Positions 45,241-56,485 of a stretch of 64,000 nt of DNA are shown here, piece after piece (position 1 is the stretch's first letter; each line of letters begins with the position of its first letter). Source of the DNA: Dipteris shenzhenensis (Eukaryota > Polypodiophyta > Polypodiopsida > Gleicheniales); assembly GCA_047967505.1 (NCBI GenBank), contig CM106540.1. One strand, 5' to 3'. The position numbers and the translations under genes are program-made. The notes beneath the pieces are model-generated. The model searched no databases, was not told the origin of the DNA, and saw only the letters and a list, made by a program, of their open reading frames with translations.

Positions 45241-46795
45241 TAAGCAACAGACTACACACAGAACACAAACAATATGAAACAATCAAATTTGCGATGCAAA
45301 AGCACGAAACCACCTCTTTGGGGTGAACGAGGGCTTCATATGGATGTCAGAGATAGAAGTGCTTGCTGCAACACCTGTAGTATGCAGCGGAAAGGAACAG
45401 TGACTCTCTCCAAACTTCACCCAAACAGTATCCACAAAACAGTAGATATGCAGAAGGTAAAACAGTACAAGGCACACCAAAATCACCTCCGTCCATCTAT
45501 TCATCCACAGATGTGGGCACAAAAGCAACTCAGGATAAGCACAAGACTTCCAGCAGATGCTGGGCAACACAAGCCAAGGATGGCTGTCTGATGACTGAGT
45601 ATTTAAGGGCAGACTGATGCTGAGGTATGGGCCCCTGCATGTCTCAAAGAGGGACATACAATGAGATTCCCAATACCCTTGCATTGGACCCTTCTACAGG
45701 GCTGGATTAGGCTGACCTGAACCCTAATAAGGGAAGCGAACAAGGGTGAAAAATGACATGACCTTGCAGCAGCCGACTAGGATCTGCAAAGACCCGACCA
45801 CACTAGGGCTGACTCAATTTATCGGGTTGACACGACTGGCAGGTTGGTTGATCTGACAGGTCTGCCGACCTGTTTTGTGCAGCAAGCCAGCCAGTTGACG
45901 GGCCTGATCTGCCAACCTGTTTTCTGTAGCAAGGCAGCCAGTTGACTTGCCTGTCAGATGCACATGCACCTGACCTAACCCTGCATCAAAATGTCCAATA
46001 TTAGAGCTGCAGTGTAACATCCTCAGAATGAGGTGTGTTGCAGTATAGATACCTCTACCAACCCCTAGATCAAGTGGGTTGGCAATCTCTAACAGTGAAG
46101 CCATATTTGTTCAGCCTGGTGGAATCAAAGACAGCAAAAACACATGGAGGGACATGGATGTGTTACTTGGGAGGAACGGCTATGTCTTCTATGCAACTGG
46201 GTGACATGCCCTTTTGGATTGCCCAGCATACTTCCATGTAAGACAGATTCCACCAGCTACATTTTGCTATCTTTCTAATGCTGTAGTCTGGTACAATAGA
46301 CCGTATCCGGCCTCAATAATTCGTTAACATGATTATCACCATCACAATTCTCTCTCTCTTTTTCTCTGTTCACTTCAATTTAAGCAAGCTTTCTGCTGCC
46401 CAGACATGGTTTGGCAAGTCCCAAAATACTAGCCCTAGTTCATGTACATGTTACATCATGCAGCATCACCTTTGCCTCAGGCATGCACTTACCTCTTTAG
46501 CAAAAGCTATTTCTTTGCCATCATCAGCTGAGTTTTCAAAACACCATATCAATTTTCTGTTGCGATCTCATTTTATCCATCAACAATTCTACTGCATCGT
46601 TTTCCCTTTCTACACATCAAGCAGCACTCCCTTTAATAAGGCAATTATCTGCCAAATGTCTTAAATTTCTGTAACTGCACAGCCCAAGCAATATATATCT
46701 GGCAACCGGACTTCATGCCCCCTCCTACTCTCCTCAACACCATTGTACCTTTTTCACACAGTTATCTTTAGCTCCTCTCAGTTCCCTGCATTATC
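45241..46795. other. No gene recognised; 3' flank of the PPR gene
   Basis: Short frames only. A 47-base unit is duplicated at 45861-45955 (TCTGCCGACCTGTTTT / TCTGCCAACCTGTTTT). The last few hundred bases are probably the 3' untranslated region of the PPR gene. Confidence 0.45.
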
Positions 46796-49162
46796 CTAGC
46801 TGCCAGTTGTCACAAAAATATTTGACAAGGTTGTGTATGGTACAACATTCTTTGGCTCCAACTCAAAACAGTGCTTCGCAGCACGGATCCCTCGTTTCAC
46901 ATCACCATGGATTTTGCAAGAGCTGAGCAAGCTTGACCATGGGACAGCATCATTTTCTAAAGACAAGTTGCTGACCAAACCCTCAGCTTCATCCAAGCAG
47001 CCTGCACGCCCAAGTAGATCAATCATGCATGCATAATGCTCCGCCGTGTAGGATATGCCATGGTCTCTACTCATAGAAATGAAGTAGCTCTTGCCCTCGT
47101 CAATTTGTCCTGTATGACTACATGCATTGAGAACACAAATAAAGGTTACCTTGTTTGGCTTGACACCACCAAGCTGCATATCATGAAAGAGTTCCAGAGC
47201 TTCCTTTCCATGTCCATTTTGAGCACATGCTGCCATTATGGCATTCCATGAAACCACATCCCTTTGGAGCATTTTGCTGAACATGTTCCATGCCGCCTCC
47301 AACCTCCCACAATTACCATACAGGTCAATGAGAGCACTCCCCAAGTAGACATGCTGCTCCAAACCATTGTTAACAATTGCAGCATGAATTTTCTGCCCCT
47401 CTTCTTGGGCTGCCACGTTAGCACATGCATCAAGAGCACACAGAAATGTGACATCGCCTGGCTTTATGCCTTGAAGTTGCATTTGATGAAAGGATTGCAG
47501 TGCCACCTTGCTATGCCCATTCTGGACTAATACTGAGATTGCAGCAGTCCAAGAGACCACATCCTTCTGAGGCAGTCCATCAAACGCACCCATTGCACTA
47601 TCCAGACTTCCACACTGGCCATACATGTCGACGAGTGCAGTACCTACAAAAACATCTCGCTCATATCCCCTCGCCACAAGTGCAGCATGAACTTTCTTGC
47701 CCTCTTTCAGAGCTGTGAGGCTCGCACAAGCATCAAGAACAGATGTAAAGGTGATCTTATCTGGCTTGATCCCTTCGTGTGGCATCTGATGAAAGAATTC
47801 TAAGGCCTGCTTGCCCTGGCCATTCTGAACACACGCTCTGATCATGGCATTCCAGGATATAACATTCCGCTTATACATTCTGCCAAAGATGTTCGTTGCA
47901 ACATCCAGTATTCCACAGTTGCCATACATGTTGACCAAGGCAGTCCCCACAACAACATCTTGATCACATCCATGATCAATAATAGCAGCATAAACCTTTT
48001 TCCCCTCCTCTAACGTTGCCAATTTTGTGAAGGCCTCAAGAACACAAATGAAAGTCACTCTGTTTGGCTTGAAACCTTCGAGCTGCATTTGGTAAAAGAG
48101 TTCCAGGGCCTCCTTGACATGCCCATTCTTGGCAGAAAGCATGATCATGACATTCCAAGATGCCACAGCACGCTGGGGCATTCTAATGAACACATTCTTG
48201 GCGTCATCCAAATTTGAACACTTGCCATACATATTGATAAGAGCGTTTGCCACAATGATGATTGCTGCATAGCCACACTCGACAATGGCAGTGTGAATCT
48301 CCTGTCCCTCTTTTAGGGCTACCAGGCTAGTGCATGCACCCAGAACACCGATGAAAGTGATCTTATCAGGCATGACACCCTCAGGTTCCATCTGAAGATA
48401 GAATTCTAAAGCCTCCTCACTGTGTCCATTCTGGACACACGCTGTAATCATAGCATTCCAGGAAACTACATCTCGCTCTGGCATTCTGTAAAAGACAGTT
48501 CTTGCATCATCCAGTCTTTTATTCTGGGCACACGCTTGGATCAGTATATTCCACGAGTATAAGTTGGGATTAAGAATTGTCTCAAAGACTGCATGAGCGT
48601 CCTCTACATTGCCAAAATTTCCATATACTCGGACAAGACAACTGCCAAGAAAGACAGTGCGATCGAGGCCCCACCTGCTGATGTGAGCATGCACGCGTCT
48701 AACATTAGAAAGAGCCTTAACTCGATCGTAACCAATCAAGAGAGAGGTAAAACTTGCAACGGCTGATCGGACTTCTCCAGGATTCTGCACAGCAAATTTA
48801 TCTTCTTGGGTTGCAACCGTGTGTTCCTCGACAGACACACGTGTCCGTTCTGGGAGCCCTTGTTCCGATGAGCATTTTCCTGGAACGCCTTGAGCCGTTT
48901 TCATTCTGTAACGAGCACCTTCTCCTAGCAGTTCGTCTGCATTGGACACATGCAGCGTCTTGGCCATCCAACGTGAGTAAGCGTCGGAGCATAAGTTCAA
49001 CAAATGCCCATTCGTTTTTATGTCCTTGGCCGGAGCATAAACACATGTGGACTTCAGTCTCTGCCTTTTGTAGAGGGACAGCGGAGGCACTCCAAATTCA
49101 GGGTCGCATTTCCATTTCATCAACGCATGCGCATCCTCCACAGACCAAAGAGAAAGGGCCAT
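46796..49162 (-). CDS. PLS-type pentatricopeptide repeat protein
   Basis: An uninterrupted 788-codon frame. PPR proteins of this class enter plastids or mitochondria and bind single RNA sites, often for editing or processing. From about residue 165 to the end there are some 18 consecutive repeats in the P-L-S triplet order, for example DVVSWNAMITACVQNGHSEE, then DKITFIGVLGACTSLVALKE, then ALINMYGKCSNLDDAKNVF. The last repeats (VTFICVLNACSHTGQIDEG, ACMIDLLGRAGCLDEAE, PWSSLLSSCKIHGD) are the L2/S2/E1 type that precede E2 and DYW domains. The frame stops at NIFVTTGS inside E1, so E2, E+ and DYW are absent. The first ~130 residues show no repeats; organelle targeting is possible but not obvious. 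No intron is needed. Start taken as the first ATG after an in-frame stop at 49187. Confidence 0.93.
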   Translation of the reverse strand: MALSLWSVEDAHALMKWKCDPEFGVPPLSLYKRQRLKSTCVYAPAKDIKTNGHLLNLCSDAYSRWMAKTLHVSNADELLGEGARYRMKTAQGVPGKCSSEQGLPERTRVSVEEHTVATQEDKFAVQNPGEVRSAVASFTSLLIGYDRVKALSNVRRVHAHISRWGLDRTVFLGSCLVRVYGNFGNVEDAHAVFETILNPNLYSWNILIQACAQNKRLDDARTVFYRMPERDVVSWNAMITACVQNGHSEEALEFYLQMEPEGVMPDKITFIGVLGACTSLVALKEGQEIHTAIVECGYAAIIIVANALINMYGKCSNLDDAKNVFIRMPQRAVASWNVMIMLSAKNGHVKEALELFYQMQLEGFKPNRVTFICVLEAFTKLATLEEGKKVYAAIIDHGCDQDVVVGTALVNMYGNCGILDVATNIFGRMYKRNVISWNAMIRACVQNGQGKQALEFFHQMPHEGIKPDKITFTSVLDACASLTALKEGKKVHAALVARGYERDVFVGTALVDMYGQCGSLDSAMGAFDGLPQKDVVSWTAAISVLVQNGHSKVALQSFHQMQLQGIKPGDVTFLCALDACANVAAQEEGQKIHAAIVNNGLEQHVYLGSALIDLYGNCGRLEAAWNMFSKMLQRDVVSWNAIMAACAQNGHGKEALELFHDMQLGGVKPNKVTFICVLNACSHTGQIDEGKSYFISMSRDHGISYTAEHYACMIDLLGRAGCLDEAEGLVSNLSLENDAVPWSSLLSSCKIHGDVKRGIRAAKHCFELEPKNVVPYTTLSNIFVTTGS

Positions 49163-49186
49163 CTGGAAGCCTACCTCTTTTTGTGA

Positions 49187-49627
49187 TCAAAATGTGATCG
49201 AAATGTCGCGCAAGCGACAGATGATGGAAAGGTTCTCCACCCAAACTCCCACGCTGGATGCCCTGTCGCCCATCATTGTTCTTTCGAAGCACAAGGTCTC
49301 TCTACGCCACGAACGAATGGATGGGCGTGCATTCATCCGGTGCTGGCGAGAACAAGCTCGTTCTGCGGTGCAATTGATCCTTCTGGCCTTGGGTTGGCGT
49401 TGGGCGTTATCTGCTGGAGAGGGTGAGTTTTGCAGGGACGGCTCGCCCTCAACTTCAACTGCGGACAACGGGGATGTCGGCAAAAGTTCCGTTGGTTGTG
49501 GCGAGAAATCCATGGTGGTTGTGAGCGGCAGATCGTTAGCCTGCAAGCGATGATTTGCTCTTTCCTTTGGCTTCCTACACAGAAAATCAACCCCTCTGCA
49601 ATGGGGAACGACCGCGGGGAGGCCCAT
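49187..49627 (-). CDS. Upstream ORF in the same frame as the PPR gene
   Basis: 146 codons ending in TGA at 49187-49189, in the same frame as the PPR start 25 bases further on. Only this stop separates the two. The protein is rich in S, P and R (MDFSPQPTELLPTSPLSAVE...). No domain is recognised. It may be the original N-terminus with targeting signal, a regulatory upstream ORF, or chance in a GC-richer leader. Codon-like composition is better than the surrounding DNA, but that is an impression. Confidence 0.35.
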   Translation of the reverse strand: MGLPAVVPHCRGVDFLCRKPKERANHRLQANDLPLTTTMDFSPQPTELLPTSPLSAVEVEGEPSLQNSPSPADNAQRQPKARRINCTAERACSRQHRMNARPSIRSWRRETLCFERTMMGDRASSVGVWVENLSIICRLRDISITF

Positions 49628-49679
49628 TCCGCCTGGAATGTTCCGTCAATCCGGCTCGCAGTTTCTGGCTAATCATCCT

Positions 49680-50030
49680 TATGGGTTACGGCATTTACCT
49701 TCTTGAGATCAATTCATACTCTAACCTTGCCATTCTTCTTTAGCACTATAATGATGGGAGAAACCCAATCTGTATGCTTGATATCGTATGTGAGCCCTGC
49801 GTCAATCTACTTTTGTATTTCCTCTTGGACGATCATCACATATTTTGGTTTCATGGGGTAGGGTCACTGACATACTAGCCTAATGTCATCCATTATAAGG
49901 ATGGTGTGTTGCACTACTTTCACTGGCACGCCCTTCATGTCTATGTACTTGCAAGAAAAACAATCTTGAAATTCTTGCAACAAGGTACGCAAGGCCTATT
50001 CTTGCACGGACGTTAGGTCATCAGCTATGT
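49680..50030 (-). pseudogene. Ty3/gypsy RT fragment (N-terminal part)
   Basis: Read on the minus strand with stops: LLQEFQDCFSCKYIDMKGVP (about 49985-49930), VQHTILIMDDIRLVCQ, YVMIVQEEIQK, then HTDWVSPIIIVLKKNGKVRV (about 49745) and IDLKKVNAVT. This is the start of a gypsy reverse transcriptase (usual form WVSPIVIVPKKNGK-R-CIDYR-LN). At least three stops. It ends near the PPR 5' region on one side and a satellite array on the other. Confidence 0.7.
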
Positions 50031-50039
50031 AATTTGACT

Positions 50040-51310
50040 ATGTTTTTTATCATCACAAAGTTTCATGTTGGTTGGAGACCTTGTGGGTGGATGGGCATGC
50101 GCAATTGCACATACCTAGTGTATAGGTGCAAAAAAATCCCATTAGTGGACCATCATGAAATGGTCAAGTGTCAAATAAGCATGCAACTTTGCATGGGTAC
50201 TACTTTAACAAATTAGGTGGATGGACATGCTTCAACTAATTTAGGTGGATGGGCATGCCAAATTCCCAATTTCTTCACATGCGTAGTGCATAGGTGCAAA
50301 AAAATCACAACTATGGACTGTCGGAATGGTCAAGTGCTAGATGGGCATGCAACTTTGCATGGGTATTAACTTGACTTGGGTATTAACTTGATCAAATTTT
50401 TGGATTCGTAGACCATCATGGGACGTTCAAGGGTTAGATGGAAATGCAACTTTGAATGAGTCTCAAACTGACTAATTTTGTCTAGTCATAAGGTTTTATT
50501 TCCATCAGAGACCGCTGTTTGGGGGATGGGCATGTGAAATTCCCAATTTGTGCACATGCATGGTGTATAGGTACAAAAAATCACAATCATGTTCTGACAT
50601 AGAATGATCAGGTGTCAAATGGATGGACCCGCAACTCTATTTTCTATTGTCTCAAAGTTTCATGTCAATTGGAGATCGTTTGGGTGGATGGGCATGCAAA
50701 ATTCCCAATTTGAGCATATTCGGGGTGCATAGGTGCGAAAAAATCCCATTTGCGGACCATCATGGAATGGTTAAGTGTCAGATGGACATGCAACTTTTCA
50801 TTGGTTTTAATTCTAGTTCTTTTGGTTTTCTTGCAAAGTTTCATGTCCATAGGAGACTGTGTGGTTGGATGGGTGTGCAAGTTTGCCAATTTGCGCACAT
50901 GCATGGTGCATAGGTGCAAAAAAAACCCATTCGTGGACTGTCATGGAATGGTTGTCATATGACCGTGAAACTTTTCATGTGTCCTAATTTGACTAGCTTT
51001 TGTATCCTCGCAAGGCTCCATGATCAGAGAGCATTGGGGTGGATGGGCATGCAAAATTTCCAATTTGGCCAATTGTGTGAGTACAGGTGCAATAAAATTG
51101 CAACAGTGGACCGTCATGGAATGGTCAAGATGGTCCTTTCAAAGTTTCATGTACATAAGAGATTGTTTGTGCAAAATTCCCAATCTGTTCACTTGCGTGG
51201 TGCATAGGTGCAAAAAAATACTCTTGATGGAGCGTCATGGAATGGTTAAGTAGCAGATGGACATGGAACTTTGCACAGGTCCTAATATGACTAAGTTTTG
51301 TATTCTCACA
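50040..51310 (+). repeat. ~180-bp satellite array, seven degenerate units
   Basis: Each unit carries TTTCATGT, GGGTGGATGGGCATGC, CCCAATTTG, GCATAGGTGCAAAAAAAT, a GGACCGTCATGGAATGG phrase and ATGCAACTTTGCATGGGT. The GGTGCAAAAAAAT core lies near 50124, 50291, 50572, 50730, 50910, 51084 and 51205. The reverse complement of the same unit forms the array at 56930-57850. Confidence 0.85.
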
Positions 51311-51314
51311 AGGT

Positions 51315-52225
51315 TCATGTTAAGACATCACTTGTGAAATTTTTTTCTTTCTTTGTACCAATGAACTCATCGACTCCTGATAAGACGTCAGTGCTATACT
51401 TGAGTGCATTGGAATCATCCATCTCTGAAGGAATAGAGCTTGGTACATTGGCATATTCTTTCAATTCTTTGATGTTGTAATATACCTTATGCTTATCATT
51501 AAAAACCACATGCTGAGTCTTTTCAATCTTTAAAAATTGCATGCTCCATCTCAAATCCTTACTTACCTCATAGTAGGGACCATCCAATGAGATTGAGTTA
51601 TCATCCATACCATCATCAATAACTTTTTGAATTCTCATCTATGCAAATGTCCAGTGTTCAACTTGTCTAAATCCCAAGACTTGACCTTCTGCTACATTCT
51701 TATTTGCAAATGATAACATTTGTAAAATATCTCCCACTCTAAAATCCAAAGATATGCACTTTGTATTCCTAATGACATGTGTTGGATAAGTCTCATTTCT
51801 GTCCCATGCAATAAATGCTTTGTTGGAAATATTATAGGGCACAACATCTCCAAGGATTTCCATATCCCCACACTTATGCTTTAGCTCAACATGTGCACTA
51901 AGAATCCTTGATACGATAACCACCACCTTATCTTCGCCAAGTCTTCTAAAGTGACAAATGGAATTTGGATCACTTTCATGGATTGTAGCAAATGCAACTA
52001 CTTCTCTTTTGCAACATAGAATCACCTCCATCCCCAAATAAATTTTGTAGCCATGATCAACCAAGCACGCAAGGATTTGTCATCTAGTGTTGTGCTCAAT
52101 TGATTGATGAGAACTTGCATCCTCAAAACAAAATCCTGGATGGACTCATTTTTGTTTTTGTTTTTTTGGTCACTCAACTTGGTGCAGACATCTCGTCTAA
52201 ATTGTCTGAGAAATGCCTCAAACAT
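51315..52225 (-). pseudogene. Transposon-derived ORFs: gag-like, DUF8039-like and an acidic tail
   Basis: Minus strand, three linked pieces. 52225-52022 (MFEAFLRQFRRDVCTKLSDQ ... ESIQDFVLRMQVLINQL) resembles a retrotransposon Gag core. 52064-51639 (EVVAFATIHESDPNSICHFR RLG ... NKAFIAWDR) resembles the DUF8039 domain found in plant transposon proteins, of the general form VVA.A.I...DP...LG...V.V......AW. 51638-51315 is in the same frame after one stop and ends with STDVLSGVDEF. That last motif recurs as SDVLFGVEEF and SDVLLGIDEF at the start of the DUF7869 frame at 57.9 kb. Domain names are by resemblance only. The downstream end touches the satellite array. Confidence 0.4.
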
Positions 52226-52954
52226 ATGCTAACAATGTATAAAATAACCAATTGGAAATAAATTGAATCATCTTTGAGCTATATTGGCCAAGATAAGTGG
52301 AAGGGAGTTCATATGCTCTTCCTTGATCATTGCCCCATTAACATGGAAAACTGGCAAGAAGATCTACAAGTGATTATAGGGATCCTCATCCTGAAGTCAT
52401 GGAACTTCATCTTAATGAGTTATGTGGATTATGGTTGCCAATTGTTGACTCAAAGCTCCTTGGTCATGGTCATGCCTCACGACTTAGTAGGACTCCGCAC
52501 TTGGTCTCTTGCATTGAGTGACCATCTAGTCCATACTCTAGATGTTGCCTTGCTCCATGGTGATAGTCATCATCAATGTTGACAAGTCTGGTCTCTTGCA
52601 CTTGGTCTCTTGCATCGAGTGACCATCTAGTGCATACTCTAGATGTTGCCTTGCTCCATGGTGATAGTCATCATCAATGTTGACAAGTCTGGTTGCTTGT
52701 CTTGGTATTTCGGCCACTCACCACCACGTCTACAAGCAGACTTATGGCAACTCATGCTCACTGGTATAGTCTATCGTAATCACTTCGAGTGCATAGCCAA
52801 GTCTTCTCAATCCTTGTGCTATTCGCTACTACTCTGGGCCCTCTGCTACTTTCTTTCTCTACCATCAGTCATCCATCCCCACTACTAAGGGCCCTCTACT
52901 ACTCCCTTTCTTTTCCATCAATTATCCCTCCCCAGCTCCACTACAAGAAAAAGG
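52226..52954. other. No gene; contains a 101-bp tandem duplication
   Basis: 52499-52599 and 52600-52700 are direct copies (CTTGGTCTCTTGCAT ... CAATGTTGACAAGTCTGG) with two or three differences. No coding frame is recognised. Confidence 0.7.
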
Positions 52955-53218
52955 CCTAGAAAGGGTGACCAATGTATTGACCACCCTTTTATGAGGCTTA
53001 AAAGGCGGCCAAAATGATTTTGATAGGACAAAAGGGCAACCAACATTTTATTAACTCCTTTTTCCTTAAAAAAGGGCACGAAGAAGGGCAAGCAAACAAG
53101 TCCACCCTTTTCTTTTCAACCAAAAAGGGGCGAAAAATGTTGGCCACCCTCTTTTTACTTCAAAAAATGCCAAAAAAACGGCAGCCAATCAAGGTTGCAC
53201 TTTTTGTAGCCAAAAAAG
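52955..53218. repeat. A/T-tract array with GGCNACC words, left part
   Basis: Repeated phrases of the type CCACCCTTTT...CCAAAAAGGG...GGCAGCCAA about every 60-75 bases. The array is cut by element F and continues at 56844-56930. Confidence 0.7.
53214..53218. other. Target-site duplication of element F, left copy
   Basis: AAAAG before the LTR. The same bases are at 56844-56848. Confidence 0.85.
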
Positions 53219-53576
53219 TGTGAAGAGAGTGGGAGAGAAGTAAGGAGTCTCACTTGCAGCTTTCTCACATACACAATGGGGGAATACACACAAAGGTGGA
53301 GGCTGAAAACAGTTTCCCTCTTCTTAGTTGTGAAAGCCAAAAGAACTATCTCTTAGTACAAAAGGAATAGGTGAACCCTATATGTGGGTCTCAAACCAAA
53401 CTCACCTAACCTAAGTGGCATACTAACTAAGCCACTAACTAGAGTACATAAAGATAGCTGTCATCCAGCTATTATTCATGGGCAGTGTACCAACCGCATC
53501 TACAGCTAACAAGTCGGTGACATAAATGCACAACGGTCACCCTGGCATATCACGAGTGGAGCTCAATATCTCAGCA
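53219..53576 (-). repeat. 3' LTR of element F
   Basis: 358 bp, minus TGCTGAGATATTG ... CTCTTCACA. Confidence 0.9.
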
Positions 53577-53639
53577 CTCCCCCTCGACCTCAATCCCAAT
53601 TCCTACACAGCAAGTAGGTCTCTGAACTTGTGCAACTTC

Positions 53640-56036
53640 TCTACACCCAATGCCTTCGTGAATATACCAGCTACCTGATCCTCTGTGCTAACATAAAAAA
53701 CCTACTAGAACATTCTCACACACATAGTGATAATGCACCTCAATGTGCTTTGTTCTAGCATGATAGACTGGGTTATTTGCCAAGTGTATACTGCTCATGT
53801 TGTCACAATAAATGACAACTGGCCCATCTGTAGACTCATGCATATCATAAAGTAGCTTACGCAACCAAGCTACCTCACATGCAGCCATTGCTGCACCCCT
53901 GTACTCAGCCTCTGTGCTCGACAAGGCAACTATAGGTTGTTTCTTGCTGCTCCCAGTGACTGCAACACTCCCAAAAGAGAACACATATCCACTGGTAGAT
54001 TGTCTATCAGAAATACTACCAGCCCAATCAACATCAGTGTATCCATGCAACTGTATTTGAACCCTAGTCTCATAAGATAGTCCATACTACAATGTGGGCT
54101 TCACATACCTTAGTATGCATCTAGCCGCATCCAAAGGTAGTTTTCTTGGAGTCTGCATAAACTGACTTACCAACCCAACAGCAAATCTGGCCTGGTAATA
54201 GTCATATAAAGCAAACTTCCTACTATGCGTCTGTACATAGTAGGGTCTTCCAGAAGCTCACCTGCATCTGCGCCCAACTTCACATTTTGCTCCAAAGGAA
54301 CTGAAATAGGCTTACAGCCTGTCATCCCATATTTGGACAGCATGTCCAATCTATACTGCCTCTGCAAGAGCCATATCCCACTTGTGGATCTAATCACCTC
54401 AATGCCCAAGAAGTAACGCAGCTCTCCCAAATCCTTCATGTCAAACTTTTGCTTCAATAGCATTTTCACATGAAGGATATCTTCATCACTATCACCTGTC
54501 ATGATCAAATCATCAACATAAATGACAAGCAGCATAATGCCTTTCTCTATTTTTCTCACATAAAGTGAGAAATCTGCCTTGGAAATCTAAAAGCCAATAG
54601 TGACAAAATACTGTCCTATCTTGTCAGACCATGCTTTGGGTGCTTGCTTCAAGCCATACAAGGCTTTCTTCAACCTGCAAACAAACTCAGGATGAACAAC
54701 ATGAACATAACCTGGTGGCTGCTCCATATAGACCTCTTCTTGCAAATCACCATGCAAGAAGGCATTCTTTACATCCATTTGATGTAAAGACCATCCCTTT
54801 GATGCAGCCATAGCAATGACTTCCTTACTCTAGGTGTAACAACAAAAGGAATACCCAACTCATCATCAAGGCTCTGTTCTAAGCCAATGGATTCACCATC
54901 CACATAAGAGTGACATGCATTCACATCAACCATGGGCTAATCTACTTTCTCTTTTCCCTTTCGTGATACTTGCATACCACTATCTGCATTGCTTTGAGGA
55001 GATCCTCCTGATTTCAATCTGCCTATCCATGGCAAAGTATGTGAACCACTGCTAGAGGGCACTACAGGTCCACTAATATTTTGTGATTGCTGCTGTAAAT
55101 TCTGTGTAGCATTACCATTTTGTGCATCTACATCATCAATCACATTTACTAGTTTATACCAGCTGCTCATCTCATCAAAAACAACATCTCTGTTCACTGT
55201 AAACTTACGAGTAGAAGGCTTATAGCATCTATACCCTTTTTGCTGCAAAGAATAACTAATAAAGATGCACTTCTCAGCTTTTGGATCCAACTTGGATCTC
55301 AATTCATCTGGCACATGAACATAGGCAATGCAACCAAAAACTTTCAAATGAGAAATATCTGGTTTCCTACCAGTATACCTCTCCTCTGAAGACAGTTTCT
55401 TTTGAAGTTCCTTTTGAAGAAGATGCACCACCATTTCTCTGCTCTTCAGAAATTAGAAGAGGAATCAACTCCCCAAAATCAGGAAAAATTCTCACAGATG
55501 GCAATGGATGTTCGGAATTGTGCATAATCCTTTCCTAGACCATTCAACATCATAGAAACTAAATCATCATCTTCCACTGGTGACCCAATGGAAGCAAGTG
55601 CATCTGCAATCTTCTTCACCTTCATGTGGTAGTCATTGATGCTCATATTTTCTCTCTGCATATTATGCAACTCCTGCTTGAGCTGCATTTTCCTGGCTTG
55701 TGTATTTGTGCTATACATTTTTGTCAAAGTATCCCATGCCTCCTTTGGCGTGCTTGCATCCTAAATATGCACAATCATAGAATCTGAAATATTGATAGAC
55801 GTCCAGTACATAACTTTTCTGGCTCTCTCATGCCAGCCTTTAAATGCCTACAACTCCTGTTGATTGGGAACATTAGGAATAACTGGTTCTTGTTCAGCTC
55901 CAGTAATGAATTCCCAATAGCCTTTTCCCTTAAGGAAATTATTCATTCTAAACTTCCATGCTTGGAAGTTGTTCTTGTCAAGCTTTTCAGTGACTATCTG
56001 TGAAAGAGCATTAGATGCCATTATAGAACACTGCAA
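53640..56036 (-). pseudogene. Copia gag-pol of element F, deleted and frameshifted
   Basis: The minus frame starts at about 56021 with MASNALSQIVTEKLDKNNFQ (Gag). UBN2 sequence follows at 55727-55479 (LKQELHNMQRENMSINDYHM, MLNGLGKDYAQFRTSI). The next domain is already the integrase C-terminus (HLKVFGCIAYVHVPDELRSK, about 55360). So zinc knuckle, protease and integrase core were lost at about 55440-55480. RT starts late (HQMDVKNAFLHGDLQEEVYM, 54785-54725) and has YVDDLIMTGDS at about 54500. RNase H (YTDVDWAGS, STEAEYRGAAMAA, YCDNMSSIHLANNP, TKHIEVHYHYV) runs 54050-53690 and ends with IFTKALGVEKLH near 53640. Stops and frame changes at about 55848, 54587 and 54167. Non-functional. Confidence 0.88.
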
Positions 56037-56473
56037 AAATATTCTATCACTGCAAAAAACACAACTTCTGCCTCACAAGGGCAAATCTGCAAAACTGATG
56101 AAAGTGGTATTTGACCACACAGTTACTTTCTAGTGACGATTTTGCATTAACACATAATAAGAATGATTCTGTCACTCCTAATATCTCTGCGCATAGGCAT
56201 ACGATGCAAGTTTTGTAGCAACTTTTCATTGACCTATAGAATAGTGGTCACATAGCAAAAATAGGGCACTTTTTCGAGTGCATACGAAAAAATTCTGCCA
56301 CTAAAACGGGCCCCGAAATGGCCGTGAAACGTGCTGCACCGCGAAGGGCATCCCAATCTGAGACAGTGCACTCTTGCACTTTTTGGCTGTGCTACCTGTA
56401 GAGATTTGCTCCCAAACTCAAAAAAAGAAAGCAACACTAATCCTCTTACCAAGGCACTGTGAACTTGGTTCGA

Positions 56474-56485
56474 GCTCTGATACCA
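56474..56485 (-). promoter_or_regulatory. Primer-binding site of F (initiator tRNA-Met)
   Basis: Minus strand TGGTATCAGAGC directly next to the LTR. Confidence 0.9.

Noticed and set aside
46833-47718. Plus-strand frames inside the PPR gene
   Set aside because: Antisense shadows of the repeat protein.
49194-49672. Plus-strand frames opposite the PPR leader (119 and 80 codons)
   Set aside because: Shadows of the minus-strand frame in a GC-richer region; no domain.
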